A stretch of 64,000 bases of DNA from Apiosordaria backusii. Lineage: Eukaryota > Ascomycota > Sordariomycetes > Sordariales > Lasiosphaeriaceae. Both the position numbers and the translations under genes were made by a program. The notes under the pieces are model-generated. The model saw nothing but the letters and a program-made list of their open reading frames with translations, did not search any database and had not been told where the DNA came from. Positions 11,267 through 21,427 of this stretch are shown here, piece after piece. Position 1 is the stretch's first letter. Each line of letters begins with the position of its first letter. The stretch is from the NCBI GenBank assembly GCA_030549205.1, contig JAUKTV010000010.1:806001-870000 (forward strand). The letters are read 5' to 3'.

Positions 11267-12730
11267 TCAACCCTTGAACGCCCTTTTCTTCGCCTGTTTG
11301 CTCTCCTCAGCAATCTCCTCCTCCTCATCCTCCCACTCACCATCCTCCTCCATCTTGGCATTCACCTGCTCCTCCGCATCACCCTCCAGCCCCTCGCTGT
11401 CAAACCCCTTGTCGTCATCATAGCCATAGTCGTACATGTCACTATCATAATCCTCCATATCTTCATCCTCGGCATCATCATTCTGCTCTTCGCCCTTCTT
11501 GCCCTGCTGCTTATTCGCCGCCTTGGCAGCTTTTTTCCGCTCCACATTGGCTTTCTGCTCCTTCTTGCGCTGCTCTTTCTCTTTCCTGCGCTGCTCCCAC
11601 TTCTTCTCCAGCTCCCTGATTTCTTCCTTGGTCTTGTGGACGTACTCATGCCACATCACCTTGCCTGAGCACAGGCCCTCCTCCACTTTTGTCATGCGGA
11701 GTTTCATCCTTGGGCCCAGCTCGACGAGCTTGACGGCGCGGCGCTCGACGTTGTCCTTGTGTCCTCCACCATCATTCTCATCGTCGCTGTTGTCCTCTGC
11801 TGTTTGCGCCGCCCTGGACGATTTGTTGGAGCTCTGGACTTTTCTCGCTGAGGTTTCGAGGATTTCGACTTCAGCGTCGGTTTCGTACTCGCTTCCGGAG
11901 GTGTTGTCTGTTTCGTAGCCTGTGCCGTTTTCGCCGCCGACCATGAACTCGGAGATATCTTTTAGCTTCCCGAGGTTGGGCAGTTGGCCCTTTTTGGACT
12001 TGGAGGACTTGAGGAGTTTCTCTGCGGCGTTTAGCCTCCTGAGGGGTTTGGATAGGCCGACGGGCTTGGTGGTGATGGCGTAGTGGCGGAAGTTGACGAT
12101 GAAGGTGCCGTCGTCTTCGGGGGATTGCTCGCGGTTGAGGAGGAGGACGCGGCGGATGGATTTGAGGGGGGTTCGTTGTGGGTTGATGGGAGGGAACAAA
12201 CTTTGAAAAGCGGTGGTGGTGAGGGATTCGAGGTGGCGGGGGACTTTGGAGGTGTGGTCCGAGTTGGGGCTGGTGAAGTTGTTCATTACGAGCAGAGGTG
12301 GTGTAATGTACTCTTTGCCACCTCCCTTGGGATGCCTCTGCGCTCTCCGTACGTCTTTTGTGAGGGAGTACTTGTCGACTCTGAAGTGGAAGGTAGGCCC
12401 ACGGGGGGTGATGGCCAGGCGCATGTTGGTGTTGCCGGACTCGGAGCGGGAGAAGAGGAGGAGGTGGCTGACGCCGAGGGGACCGCACATGGTGACATAG
12501 TCGCGTAACCTGTTGGCCTTGCGCTCTTTCAAACGGGAGGCTGTCCCTGGTTCCATCACCCGGCGGACGTCGGTGGCCAATTGACTGATGCTGGTTCCTA
12601 CTTCGCCGGCGCCCATGCGGATGACCATGCTTTTCGGGTCTTTGGAGTTGATGTGGCCATTGATGGCTGTCGGGGCGGCTGGGTTGTGAGCCCCCAGGTG
12701 AGTTCTTCTCTTGGAGCGCTTCTTGGCCAT
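11267..12730 (-). CDS. SSF1: SSF1/PPAN (Peter Pan) Brix-domain 60S ribosome biogenesis factor
   Basis: This is one intronless frame of 487 residues. The frame extends further upstream, but the ATG at 12730 is chosen because MAKKRSKRRTH is the usual basic start of the family; the upstream residues look like untranslated leader. The Brix domain covers roughly residues 25-300 and includes KSMVIRMG, the CGPLGVSHLLLFSR segment and the basic KEYITPPLLVMNNF region. The C-terminal third alternates Lys/Arg-rich helices with long acidic runs, typical of nucleolar assembly factors. Yeast Ssf1 binds early pre-60S particles and is needed for processing of 27S pre-rRNA. The gene is head-to-head with RRP3, with only 269 nt between the two start codons, so the two probably share a promoter. 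Confidence 0.95.
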   Translation of the reverse strand: MAKKRSKRRTHLGAHNPAAPTAINGHINSKDPKSMVIRMGAGEVGTSISQLATDVRRVMEPGTASRLKERKANRLRDYVTMCGPLGVSHLLLFSRSESGNTNMRLAITPRGPTFHFRVDKYSLTKDVRRAQRHPKGGGKEYITPPLLVMNNFTSPNSDHTSKVPRHLESLTTTAFQSLFPPINPQRTPLKSIRRVLLLNREQSPEDDGTFIVNFRHYAITTKPVGLSKPLRRLNAAEKLLKSSKSKKGQLPNLGKLKDISEFMVGGENGTGYETDNTSGSEYETDAEVEILETSARKVQSSNKSSRAAQTAEDNSDDENDGGGHKDNVERRAVKLVELGPRMKLRMTKVEEGLCSGKVMWHEYVHKTKEEIRELEKKWEQRRKEKEQRKKEQKANVERKKAAKAANKQQGKKGEEQNDDAEDEDMEDYDSDMYDYGYDDDKGFDSEGLEGDAEEQVNAKMEEDGEWEDEEEEIAEESKQAKKRAFKG

Positions 12731-12999
12731 TGTGGTGGTGGTTGATGGTTTTCTCTGGATTGGAGGGAGAGAATGTATGATCGAAGAGGAAGCTTTCACT
12801 GCTGCAGCAACCAATTGATGCGCCAAAGCTTTGGCGGCGCACAGAGAAAATTTCGGTGGGGCCTTGCTTATCGTCGCCGCCCCACACACCGATAAGCCCG
12901 GAATTTTGGAAGATGCTCTGCGGTTCAACAGCGTCTGGAAACTTTAATTCACCGGACAAACAATTTCTGAGCAAACGAACCGCCAAAAACACGGTCAAG
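12731..12999. promoter_or_regulatory. bidirectional promoter of SSF1 and RRP3
   Basis: A 269-nt spacer lies between two divergent ribosome-biogenesis genes. It contains a perfect 16-bp palindrome, CGCCAAAGCTTTGGCG, at 12821-12836. An inverted pair of GATA-type motifs follows, GCTTATCG at 12866-12873 and CGATAAGC at 12890-12897. Between them, at about 12845-12855, is a GAGAAAATTTCG stretch resembling the yeast rRNA-processing element (RRPE) core. That these act as sites is inferred from symmetry and position. Confidence 0.7.
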
Positions 13000-14589
13000 A
13001 TGTCGTCAATCAAGCACAGAAAGATCTCTCACGACCCTTCGGCCCCGAAAACGAAGAAGGCTGAAGCACCCAAGCCCAAGATGAAGCCCGCGCCTGAACC
13101 AAGGATTGAGGATCTAGTACATGAGGCTTCAGACGCCGAGGAGTCTGCCACCCTCGACAACGAGACTGGAGAGGCTGCGCCAAAGACCTTCAGGGACCTC
13201 GTATGTTGGAATTTTCTATCTGTATAGTGCCCGGATATCTTGCTGACTTGAGGGCAGGGCATCGTCGACTCCCTTTGCGAAGCATGCGACCGACTCGGAT
13301 ACAAGCGGCCAACCGCTATTCAGGAAGAGGCCATCCCACTTGCGCTCCAAGATCGCGACATAATTGGTATCGCCGAAACAGGTTCCGGAAAGACAGCTGC
13401 CTTTGCCCTCCCTATTCTCCAAGCTCTGCTCGACAAGCCCCAGCCCTTGTTTGCGCTCGTGCTTGCGCCGACAAGAGAACTTGCCGCCCAGATCGCCCAG
13501 TCCTTCGAAGCTCTTGGTTCCTTGATCAACCTCCGCTGCGCCCTCCTCCTTGGTGGTCTCGATATGGTACAACAGGCCATTGCCCTCGGCAAGAAACCTC
13601 ACGTCGTCGTCGCAACCCCAGGCAGACTTCTCGACCACTTGGAAAAGACCAAGGGATTCAGCTTGCGCAACCTTCGCTACTGCGTCATGGACGAAGCTGA
13701 TCGCCTCCTCGACATGGACTTTGGTCCCATCCTCGAAAAGATTCTCAAGTTCCTCCCCCGCGAGCGCCGTACTTTCCTCTTCTCCGCCACCATGTCCAGC
13801 AAAGTCGAGTCCCTGCAGCGCGCCTCTCTCCGCGACCCCCTCAAGGTCAACGTTTCCACCTCCAAGTATCAGACAGTCTCGACACTTGTATCCAACTACC
13901 TCTTCATCCCTCACATGCACAAGGACACCTATTTCATCTATCTGTGCAACGAGTTCGCCGGCAAGACAATGATCGTCTTTACTCGGACTGTCCTCGAAAC
14001 GCAAAGAATCGCCATCTTGCTGCGCACCCTCGGCATGAGCGCCATCCCACTTCATGGTGGTCTCTCTCAGTCAGCTCGTCTTGGCGCGCTCAGCAAGTTC
14101 CGTGCTGGAACGAGGAATATTCTTGTGGCTACCGATGTTGCGGCTCGTGGTTTGGATATTCCCAATGTGGACTGTGTCATCAACTATGATCTGCCCCAGG
14201 ACTCCAAGACGTATATCCATCGTGTTGGTCGTACTGCTCGCGCTGGAAAGTCGGGTCATGCGTTGAGTATTGTGACGCAATAGTAAGTTCTACCTCTTTC
14301 CCTCCCGCCTTTCTTTGCTCAGGAGCGCTAACAATTAGACAGCGACCTCGAAATCTGGACCCGCATCGAGGCTGCCCTGGGCACCAAGCTCAACGAGTAT
14401 GAGTACGAGAAGGACGAGGTGATGGTGTTCAAGCCCCGCGTAGAGGAGGCGCAACGGCACGCGAGAAACGAGATGAAGGCTCTGATTGATGACCGTGGGA
14501 AGAAGGGGTCGGTGCTCAAGGGTAATAGAGGGAAGAAGAGGACTGCTCCTGGGTCTGGGAGGGATAATATGGATGCTGAGGAGGGCTGA
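13000..14589 (+). CDS. RRP3: RRP3/DDX47 DEAD-box RNA helicase for 18S rRNA maturation
   Basis: There are three exons (13000-13200, 13258-14282, 14343-14589) and 490 residues. The second intron has GCTAAC close to its CAG acceptor and splits a Tyr codon. The short basic N-terminus is followed by the Q motif (YKRPTAIQEEAIP), Walker A AETGSGKT at 106-113, PTREL, TPGRLLD, DEAD at 212-215, SAT, then the second RecA lobe with FTRT, ATDVAARGLDIP and HRVGRTARAGK. All helicase motifs are intact. A Lys/Arg-rich tail ends the protein. Yeast Rrp3 acts in the nucleolus on early pre-rRNA cleavages leading to 18S rRNA. It is divergent from SSF1, which matures the other subunit, so shared growth-linked control is plausible. 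It converges with CWF19. Confidence 0.96.
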
Positions 14590-14888
14590 AGATTCTGGGT
14601 CGTCATATTTTTTATTTTGGCATGTTTGGAGTTTTAAAATGGCTTTTACTGTTGGGAAGAGGGAGGTTTACTATGTATGCTGAGAGAGCGCCGGAGTGGG
14701 TATATACCATTTTTTGAGGTTTTTACGTGTAATGAAGGCGCTCTGGTTTCCTGTGTGAATATACATTATTTGGATCAATTACACCTATGTTTGTCATTGT
14801 GATTTTTTTTCACCGCCAGACCCTCGAGATGTTCATGTTGATCCAGCTCCTACTTGCTTGCTTGTTGTTATTTGCATCACGAAGTTAA

Positions 14889-17078
14889 TTAAGCCTGCCC
14901 CTCCTCCAGCACCCTCGTCCAATCCCACTTCCTCCACCTCTTCCTGAACCCCTCGACCCTCTCATCCCCCCTGCTCCACCTCCCCTGCTTCTTAATCACA
15001 TCCGGCTCAGCATCCAGCATCCCCCCAATAATCTCCCTCGCGAAACCATCCCCCCTCGGCCACCTCCCCGCATCCTCCACCACATGCCCCAACCCCCCAT
15101 CCAGTCCGAACCACACATGAAAATACGGCATCTCCTTCGCTATACTCTTCCGAAACGCCATCCTCCCAAACCCAGGCTCTTTAGATTTCTTGAGGGTATC
15201 AATCACTTTCTTATGCTGCGACCACTCCTCATCAGCGCTCATCATCGCCTCCCTAAAAAACGCCGGGGCAGTCTCCCCGAGCTCGTAAGGGATGGGGACG
15301 GCAACCATCACCGCGTGCAAGCGACGCTGGGGAGCAGCGGCGTTTTCGTAAAACAACACTTCCCGGCCTTGGTCGTGATACAAACGGGTGAGGGACTTCA
15401 TAAAGTTGCGGATTTCTTCCCATTCGTCGTCGTCGCATTCCAGGAGGTTGGTGCGGTGAGATAGCGGGACGATGACGGCGCCCCCCTCGGCGCCGGTGAG
15501 CTCGGGGGATGGGGGGAGGGTGAGGTAGGTCCGGGTAGCGAGAGACACAACTGGTGCCAGGGGGAGGTTTTGCGGGGGGGCTTTATCCTCGTGGTAGCAT
15601 AGCGGGCAGTTGTCGAGGATGCGATTGAGTTTTTTGTATTCCGTCACGGCGATGTTTTTGAGCGAGGAGTCAGTTTTATGAACCCTCTTCGCGAGCTTCT
15701 CGGCGTTTTCGTCCAGGTACTCGAGATCGTTGTCGAATTTCCCGTCTTTGGCTATCCTCTCGGCGAGGCGCATTCCTTCCCCGCCAGCTTGCCCTCTCGT
15801 GCGGCGTTCCTCGCGGACCATGTCGTCGATGGACATGTCTTCGTTTTCTATGACGGTTCCCCGCTCTAAGCCGCGCTTGTTGGTTACTTGCTTGACTTCG
15901 CCTCGGGAGCCACCTGCCAAAAGCCGGGAGTGGGAGGCATCTAACACGACGGCGTTGCTGGTTGTTTGACCTGATTGGAAGGCGGCCATGGCGGCGTTGT
16001 ATTCGGCTTCGAGCTTGGGGACGTCGGGGGAGTTGCGGAGTTTGGCTTTCATGAGCTGGGCTCGCATGCGGTTGAGGGCGGATTGGTCCATGGGAGGGGC
16101 GGGGGCGATCTTGTCTTCGATGGACATGCCTTGTTCGAGTTGGGCAGGGGGAGTAGGGGATGGTGAACGTTTCTTTTGGTTGGCGATTCTTTCGGCGTAG
16201 AGCTCGCCGGTGGGTTTCACTTTGCCGATGTAGCCATTTCCGTAGACCTTTCTCCTGTCGACTTCGATTTTTTCTTCTCGGGCATCGTCAAATTCCCGGA
16301 GACTGCCGAATCGTTCAATGGCCACTTCATCCACTGATCGACCGGTTTCCTCTGCGATTGTGTAGACCGCCCTCAATTTTGTCATGCGCCACTGTGACCC
16401 CTCGTCACCAAAGGTGTATTTGACCTCCCACACCTTTTCTGTTTCGGGCTCCTCCCTCGGCTCGTCGTTCGCCTCTTCTGAACCCCTGTTCAATTCACGG
16501 TGATGTAGCACCCTCTTCGGCTCCTCCCTCACAGGTGAAGGGCTCTTCCTCTTATTCCCTCGATGAACATAATCAATATCCAGCGCAGACGGCGCCGTCA
16601 TCCAGGAGTCGCGAACCAACGTCGCCTTCGATTCATTCGGTGCCAGTTCTTCATCAGGCAACGGCAGGTCTTCTTTCGGATCGGATTCCTTCAGATCCTT
16701 TGTATCCTTCCCACTACGCCTGCTGTGTCTATCCCTATCTCTTTCCCTCTCCTTGTCGCGATCTTTATCTCTATCATCATCCCTATGCCGATGTCTATGT
16801 CGTCTTGCCTCGTCGTCCTCATCCCGGCGCGAGCGCTTATGTCTGTGGCTCTCATCGTCGTGGTCGTCGCGTCTCCTTCTTCGATCACTATCCCTGTCCT
16901 TATCTCTCTCGTGATCTCTGTCTCGTTCTCTGTGGCTGTCCCTGTCGCGCTCTGCTGACCTGTCTCGTCGGTGATGATGCCGATGTTTCCTCTCTCTCCT
17001 CTCCTCCTTTTCCTTCTGGCGCTCGCGCTCGGCCCTTTCAGCCGCGAGTGACTTTTCAAAGTCTTCGAGGCTCTCCAT
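14889..17078 (-). CDS. CWF19: CWF19-like pre-mRNA splicing factor (CwfJ family)
   Basis: This is one exon of 729 residues. The ATG at 17078 (MESLEDFEKSLAAERAER) is preferred to the frame start at 17213, whose extra residues look like leader. Residues up to about 130 form a long alternating Arg/Asp/Glu/His domain of the type seen in spliceosomal proteins. A central helical region follows. From about residue 500 come the two CwfJ C-terminal domains: the first starts at CPLCYHED and has a HIT-like fold, the second includes PYFHVWFGLDGG and the WRKWDW segment near the end. Cwf19 homologues act late in splicing, in turnover of the intron lariat complex, in the nucleus. The 3' end converges with RRP3, about 300 nt away. 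Confidence 0.93.
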   Translation of the reverse strand: MESLEDFEKSLAAERAERERQKEKEERRERKHRHHHRRDRSAERDRDSHRERDRDHERDKDRDSDRRRRRDDHDDESHRHKRSRRDEDDEARRHRHRHRDDDRDKDRDKERERDRDRHSRRSGKDTKDLKESDPKEDLPLPDEELAPNESKATLVRDSWMTAPSALDIDYVHRGNKRKSPSPVREEPKRVLHHRELNRGSEEANDEPREEPETEKVWEVKYTFGDEGSQWRMTKLRAVYTIAEETGRSVDEVAIERFGSLREFDDAREEKIEVDRRKVYGNGYIGKVKPTGELYAERIANQKKRSPSPTPPAQLEQGMSIEDKIAPAPPMDQSALNRMRAQLMKAKLRNSPDVPKLEAEYNAAMAAFQSGQTTSNAVVLDASHSRLLAGGSRGEVKQVTNKRGLERGTVIENEDMSIDDMVREERRTRGQAGGEGMRLAERIAKDGKFDNDLEYLDENAEKLAKRVHKTDSSLKNIAVTEYKKLNRILDNCPLCYHEDKAPPQNLPLAPVVSLATRTYLTLPPSPELTGAEGGAVIVPLSHRTNLLECDDDEWEEIRNFMKSLTRLYHDQGREVLFYENAAAPQRRLHAVMVAVPIPYELGETAPAFFREAMMSADEEWSQHKKVIDTLKKSKEPGFGRMAFRKSIAKEMPYFHVWFGLDGGLGHVVEDAGRWPRGDGFAREIIGGMLDAEPDVIKKQGRWSRGDERVEGFRKRWRKWDWTRVLEEGQA

Positions 17079-19013
17079 TTTGTTGTGGTTGTCGATGGGC
17101 TGTTGAATTGAATTTGAAACAACGCGACGAGCGCATTGGAAATCTGGAGGCCAGAGCCAGTGACGTCGAAAGCTGAAGCTCCATTCAATGTGACCCGTGC
17201 GCTGCGCTAACATTTGCTAGCGCCGATTTATGGCGGGGTCCCACAGGGCGGATCTCAGCGGCACACGGGGGGCCACTTGGGAAGGTAGGGGACCCGCTGT
17301 TGACTTCACGGTGATGGCTTCCCCCACTGTGCAATGTCTTCAATGCCATCTCGCATCCCATGAGGTTGGGCAACCTGAGATTGGAGACACGCAGTGGGCG
17401 ATTCATTTCATCCAATAATTTTTTGACCAAAGAATGACTTCACGACGATACCCAAAACCCACGAGAGAGCTTCGAAGTGGCTGAGTAAACGGGAAGTTAC
17501 CCTTCCGTTCGGCAGAAGCACCCACGAGCTCCGATCTGACTTTGCCGCCCGCCGTCAGTTTCCTGTGAGGATCCGACCTCGATGCCGTTCCGAAACTCGT
17601 CTTCGGCTTGGTATCTAGAAAGGTACAGAATACGAATACATACACAGTACAAGACAGACAATGCCCTTCTTTGTGAGCAGGCTCATGGAGTCCATGTGGC
17701 TTTATCTCTGACAATGAATGGTTTGTTAAGAAAGTCCCTCTCCTTTTTGTCCTCACGTTTCAAAATGAGTATGATATGTCACGAGGGTTGTTGAGAGAGG
17801 TTCATTGTTCTTCCCCGCCTTTTCTTTTCATTTCTTTGTTTTTGTTATATCTTGGGAAACGCTCAAGATCGAGAGATTTTTGGAGTGCTCTTGTCAGTAA
17901 TGGGGCGCAGCCATTCCAAACGTTCGACAGACAGCTCGGTTGCTTCCGAGCCCGCCATCGACCCGGCCTGCTTCAGGGCCTCCCTTCATTCCATCCCATC
18001 TCAGCCTCCTCCCTTTTGATTCCAGGGTGCCGGGATTGAGAGCTGCCGGTATCCTGTGCGTGTTTCTGGCCGTTTGGAAGGTTGGCTACATCTGCCGACC
18101 TTGGGATCAGTCTTATCACTTCGTCTACCATGTCCAGCTTGCTAATCTTAGCAGTATTTTATCTTCAGCTTAGTGATATCCTGCAGTGTTTAATAAGTGT
18201 CTAATATAGGAGGTGTGTACTGTGGTTTTACTCGGATCCAATATTGCTCTGCGACTGGAACGCTACCACACACACACACTGAACATCTTCATCTCAGTTC
18301 AGTCGGCGTTTCTGGAAATGCTCTGTCAAGAGGCAGTTATTTTGGACATGCGCAAGTTTAAGATCTAATGTCTTCTAATGTCGCACGTGTTTATTTAGAG
18401 TAGTGTTTACACCATTTCGGCACCTATTCTAATCATAGCCCCAAATAGCGAGCAATAAGCGCCGGTAAGAACGGCAACAGTCTCGGGTCGTGTATGTAAG
18501 TCGGTGGCGGGCCGACAGAACCACCTCACCACTTCACACCCCACCACTCCTCCGTCGAGCGGGCGGGCGCAAAACGGACCAAAAGCGGTTTCGTCGGACC
18601 AAAAATGGTCGAAATGGTGGGAAAGATGAGCGTGGGAGTAAGCTGTGCCACCATGCCACGCCTGTGGGATTGCGTCACCGGGGTTACACAAATTTATTTT
18701 GACGTGACTCCCCCTCACACGATTGATGACGGTGATTGTGATACCAAGAGGAACAAGAGGGATAGTTGGAAAACTGTGAGTGTATTGACCAAAAATGAGA
18801 AACGAATGTTCTCGGTTGGTGAACTTGCTAGAGATTGAGAATTGAAAGATCCAAAACGCCAACTCGCTTGTCATTTCCATCCAAGTGATTATTAACCTTG
18901 CCCACAAAATAAACGCCCCAGGGTATAAGCTAACTTTGGTTTCCATATCCTATCCATCTCAAACGCGCCGTTTTTTTGAGGTTATATCATTATTCCGTAC
19001 ATGTTAGTATCGC
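17079..19013. other. intergenic, 1.9 kb, no gene recognised
   Basis: This holds the CWF19 promoter and the 3' region of the DUF7053 gene. A reverse-strand frame at 18407-18946 has a Met start but no family resemblance, and I leave it out. A short (CA)n run lies near 18270. Confidence 0.5.
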
Positions 19014-20363
19014 TTAGTATCCATATCGTTGCGCAAGCTGTCCGTGGCCATACTGTTGCTGCTGCTGCTGCTGACCTGACTGAAGCGTGGATGGGACCTT
19101 GGCGTAGTCAGCTGGGTTATAGGCGGCATATGGTGACTTTTGGATTGAATCGCGCTTCATCTGGTGCTCCTCATTTGTTTCCTGGTGCGGCGCAAGTTGC
19201 CCGGGATAACCCTTCAGGTCTGGGCTGGGGGAGGTGACACTAGACTGATAGGAGGTAGGCCGTGAGCCTGCGTTTGACCAGTGGCCCTGCTGTGAGTGCG
19301 GACTGCCCTGACCGGGACGGTTTGGATCAACTAAGGATTCCCGGTTAGCTGAGTTCGGCGTACCCCGCGGTGTGGGCAGGGGTGACTTGGATTTCGGAGT
19401 GCGCTGACCATTGGCAAAGACAAAATCGCCGGGCATCTCGACGGCGTAGTTGTTGTCGGTTGCTTGCACCTCCATGCCAGGGAGTTCTTGCGGTCCGTTG
19501 TCATAGGGGATTTGCCCGTATTGAGGCGGTTGCTGCTGATGATGTTGCGCTGCCTGTATTTGCTGCTGGATACCACCAGGTCCTTGGGAACCTGCAGATC
19601 CAGGCCTTCCGTATGGGTTGTGCACAGATGTCATTCGAGGAATCTGATATGGCATCGGTGGTGAGTGCATCTGTGGAGGGGAGCTTCCGCCGCCGCTGAC
19701 AGAGGGCGAGTAATGAAGGCTGGAAGGTGATGGCAGTGGTGATCTGACTGTATTGCGTCTGTCGGCCGGGTTGTGTGTCTTCAACTTCCCGTCCTCAATC
19801 ATGGCTGAAAGTACACCAGCATCCAGCAGCTCGGCTTTCTTGATCATTCTATGGACCATTTCGGCAGATGCCTTCTTCATCTGGGACCTCACATAGCTGA
19901 CCATGGTGACGTTGCATTTGATTTCGATGTCTTCCCGAAGATAGAGGCCGTCAGAGGGTGCGCCCAGTGCCTTGAGGCCAATTTCAGGTACCTCAGGAGG
20001 TTCAACACCGGGCTGGTTACCCGCGATGCGGTAGGTGCTCCGCATGTCGATGTTCATGGGTGCGTAGACGTGAGTTTGAAGTCCCCAAGGCATATCGTGA
20101 AAGCAGCCGTTAAACTTGATGGTTGAGGATCCCATCTTGCCGATTCCAGGCACAAGCTGGAGGCGCTCCGTGATCTCATACCAAGTGGAGTAATACTCGT
20201 CGGTCTCGGCATTTTGAGGAGCGGCGATGGGCTTGTGGTCGATGACCAGCGGATTGAGTGTGATAACCTCAGAGTGCGAGTGGAGGATGTCGATTGCCAG
20301 CTGCCGAGGAATAAAGCCCGGGATGGGCGTGATAACGGTGAAGGTGTCCTTCCTCCGCAACAT
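19014..20363 (-). CDS. DUF7053 domain protein with disordered Pro/Gln-rich tail
   Basis: This single exon encodes 449 residues from a good ATG (MLRRKDTFTVITPIPGFIP). Residues 1 to about 190 form the fungal DUF7053 domain, recognised from motifs such as HSHSEVITLNPLV, EYYSTWYEITERLQ, FNGCFHDMPWGLQTH and YLREDIEIKCN. Overall it resembles a START/SRPBCC-like lipid-binding fold, but that is inference. From residue 190 the protein is low complexity, rich in Pro, Ser, Gln and Gly, with a Q7 run near the C-terminus, so probably disordered. I know of no defined biochemical role for the family. It is divergent from GPN1, with about 1 kb between the starts. Confidence 0.85.
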   Translation of the reverse strand: MLRRKDTFTVITPIPGFIPRQLAIDILHSHSEVITLNPLVIDHKPIAAPQNAETDEYYSTWYEITERLQLVPGIGKMGSSTIKFNGCFHDMPWGLQTHVYAPMNIDMRSTYRIAGNQPGVEPPEVPEIGLKALGAPSDGLYLREDIEIKCNVTMVSYVRSQMKKASAEMVHRMIKKAELLDAGVLSAMIEDGKLKTHNPADRRNTVRSPLPSPSSLHYSPSVSGGGSSPPQMHSPPMPYQIPRMTSVHNPYGRPGSAGSQGPGGIQQQIQAAQHHQQQPPQYGQIPYDNGPQELPGMEVQATDNNYAVEMPGDFVFANGQRTPKSKSPLPTPRGTPNSANRESLVDPNRPGQGSPHSQQGHWSNAGSRPTSYQSSVTSPSPDLKGYPGQLAPHQETNEEHQMKRDSIQKSPYAAYNPADYAKVPSTLQSGQQQQQQQYGHGQLAQRYGY

Positions 20364-21427
20364 GGCGGATGAGTTGTTTCTTGCTCTTGTAGGTAGAGAG
20401 ATGAGATGATAAAACCTGGTGGATATAGGATTCGCGCTGGTGATATGAGCAATTGCCTGTCGTTAGTTTTGCAGATGTAGAATGAAAAACTAGAATGAAG
20501 CTGCTTAAGTCTGGGATATGGGGGTATGAATGCTAAAAATGGTACAACAAAGAGCTGTGGTAGTATTAAGGAGGGAAGGGCGTGGGAAGCGGGTTGATCG
20601 GAGGGGGCCTGGGGGTAATTAATTGAACAAACGGCTGGGCTTTGGCCGTCCCTCGTTGTGAGTGGTTGGGGCTGCAGGACTGTTGGTCGCTCCCTGCTGA
20701 TCAGCCCAAAGAGACGGGCTCAAAGCCAGTCCTCCCAATCCCCCGCCAAGCGACAAGGTAAGTCACCCAGGCTGGGGACTCGGAGACCCTTTGTCCCGGA
20801 GACGGGACGATGACGTGAGACCGACGGCCGCGCCTCGTGTAAGTACTACTTAATTGAGTAGTTTCCCATTGCAATTGTCTACCACGGGCAATGAAACATC
20901 CAGAGGAGCTCAGCCTTTCCAAGACCGGGACGGGCGATGACTTGAGACAAGCTGGAGGTTTTGATCACAGGTCAAGCTCCCTAGTGAGAAACCGCGTCAA
21001 TGCCGTTGGGTCCACTGGACCTTGAAGTTTTGATCAACTGTTTGCCATGTGCGAGGAAATTAGTGCACTGTTGCACATGCCTAGGTAACCGACAGTTGGA
21101 AGACGTGTCGCCACGCCTTTCGTCGAAAGGTAAGTCGCTCATGCTGATGGTGAGCATGAGCCCCGTTGGTGAAATGTGAGATAATGAAGACGATACTCTG
21201 ACCTTTTGATAGGTCTCAAGTTTCTGATGCGGAGACATTCAACGCCGTTGAACACATCCTTGCAGGGCTAATTCAGTGGGGCGGACAGTGAGTCTAGCCC
21301 AGCGGTGGAAGCTCTAACTTTGCCCCACCATGCGAGGAACCCCGCTGTCGATTCGATTCTGTCACTGCCCATGGTGTTTGAAGTTTGGTCATTTTTCTTC
21401 CACCCAACAACCAACCAGACTAAAGCA
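20364..21427. promoter_or_regulatory. divergent promoter region of the DUF7053 and GPN1 genes
   Basis: This 1.06-kb head-to-head spacer has no gene. It contains two related segments about 130 nt apart, GACGGGACGATGACGTGAGA at 20801 and GACGGGCGATGACTTGAGA near 20930. A second repeated phrase, GTTTTGATCA, occurs near 20960 and again near 21030. These may be remnants of a small local duplication. Confidence 0.45.

Noticed and set aside
18407..18946. Reverse-strand frame of 179 codons
   Set aside because: No family resemblance, patchy composition and no splice context; it lies in a spacer between two good genes.
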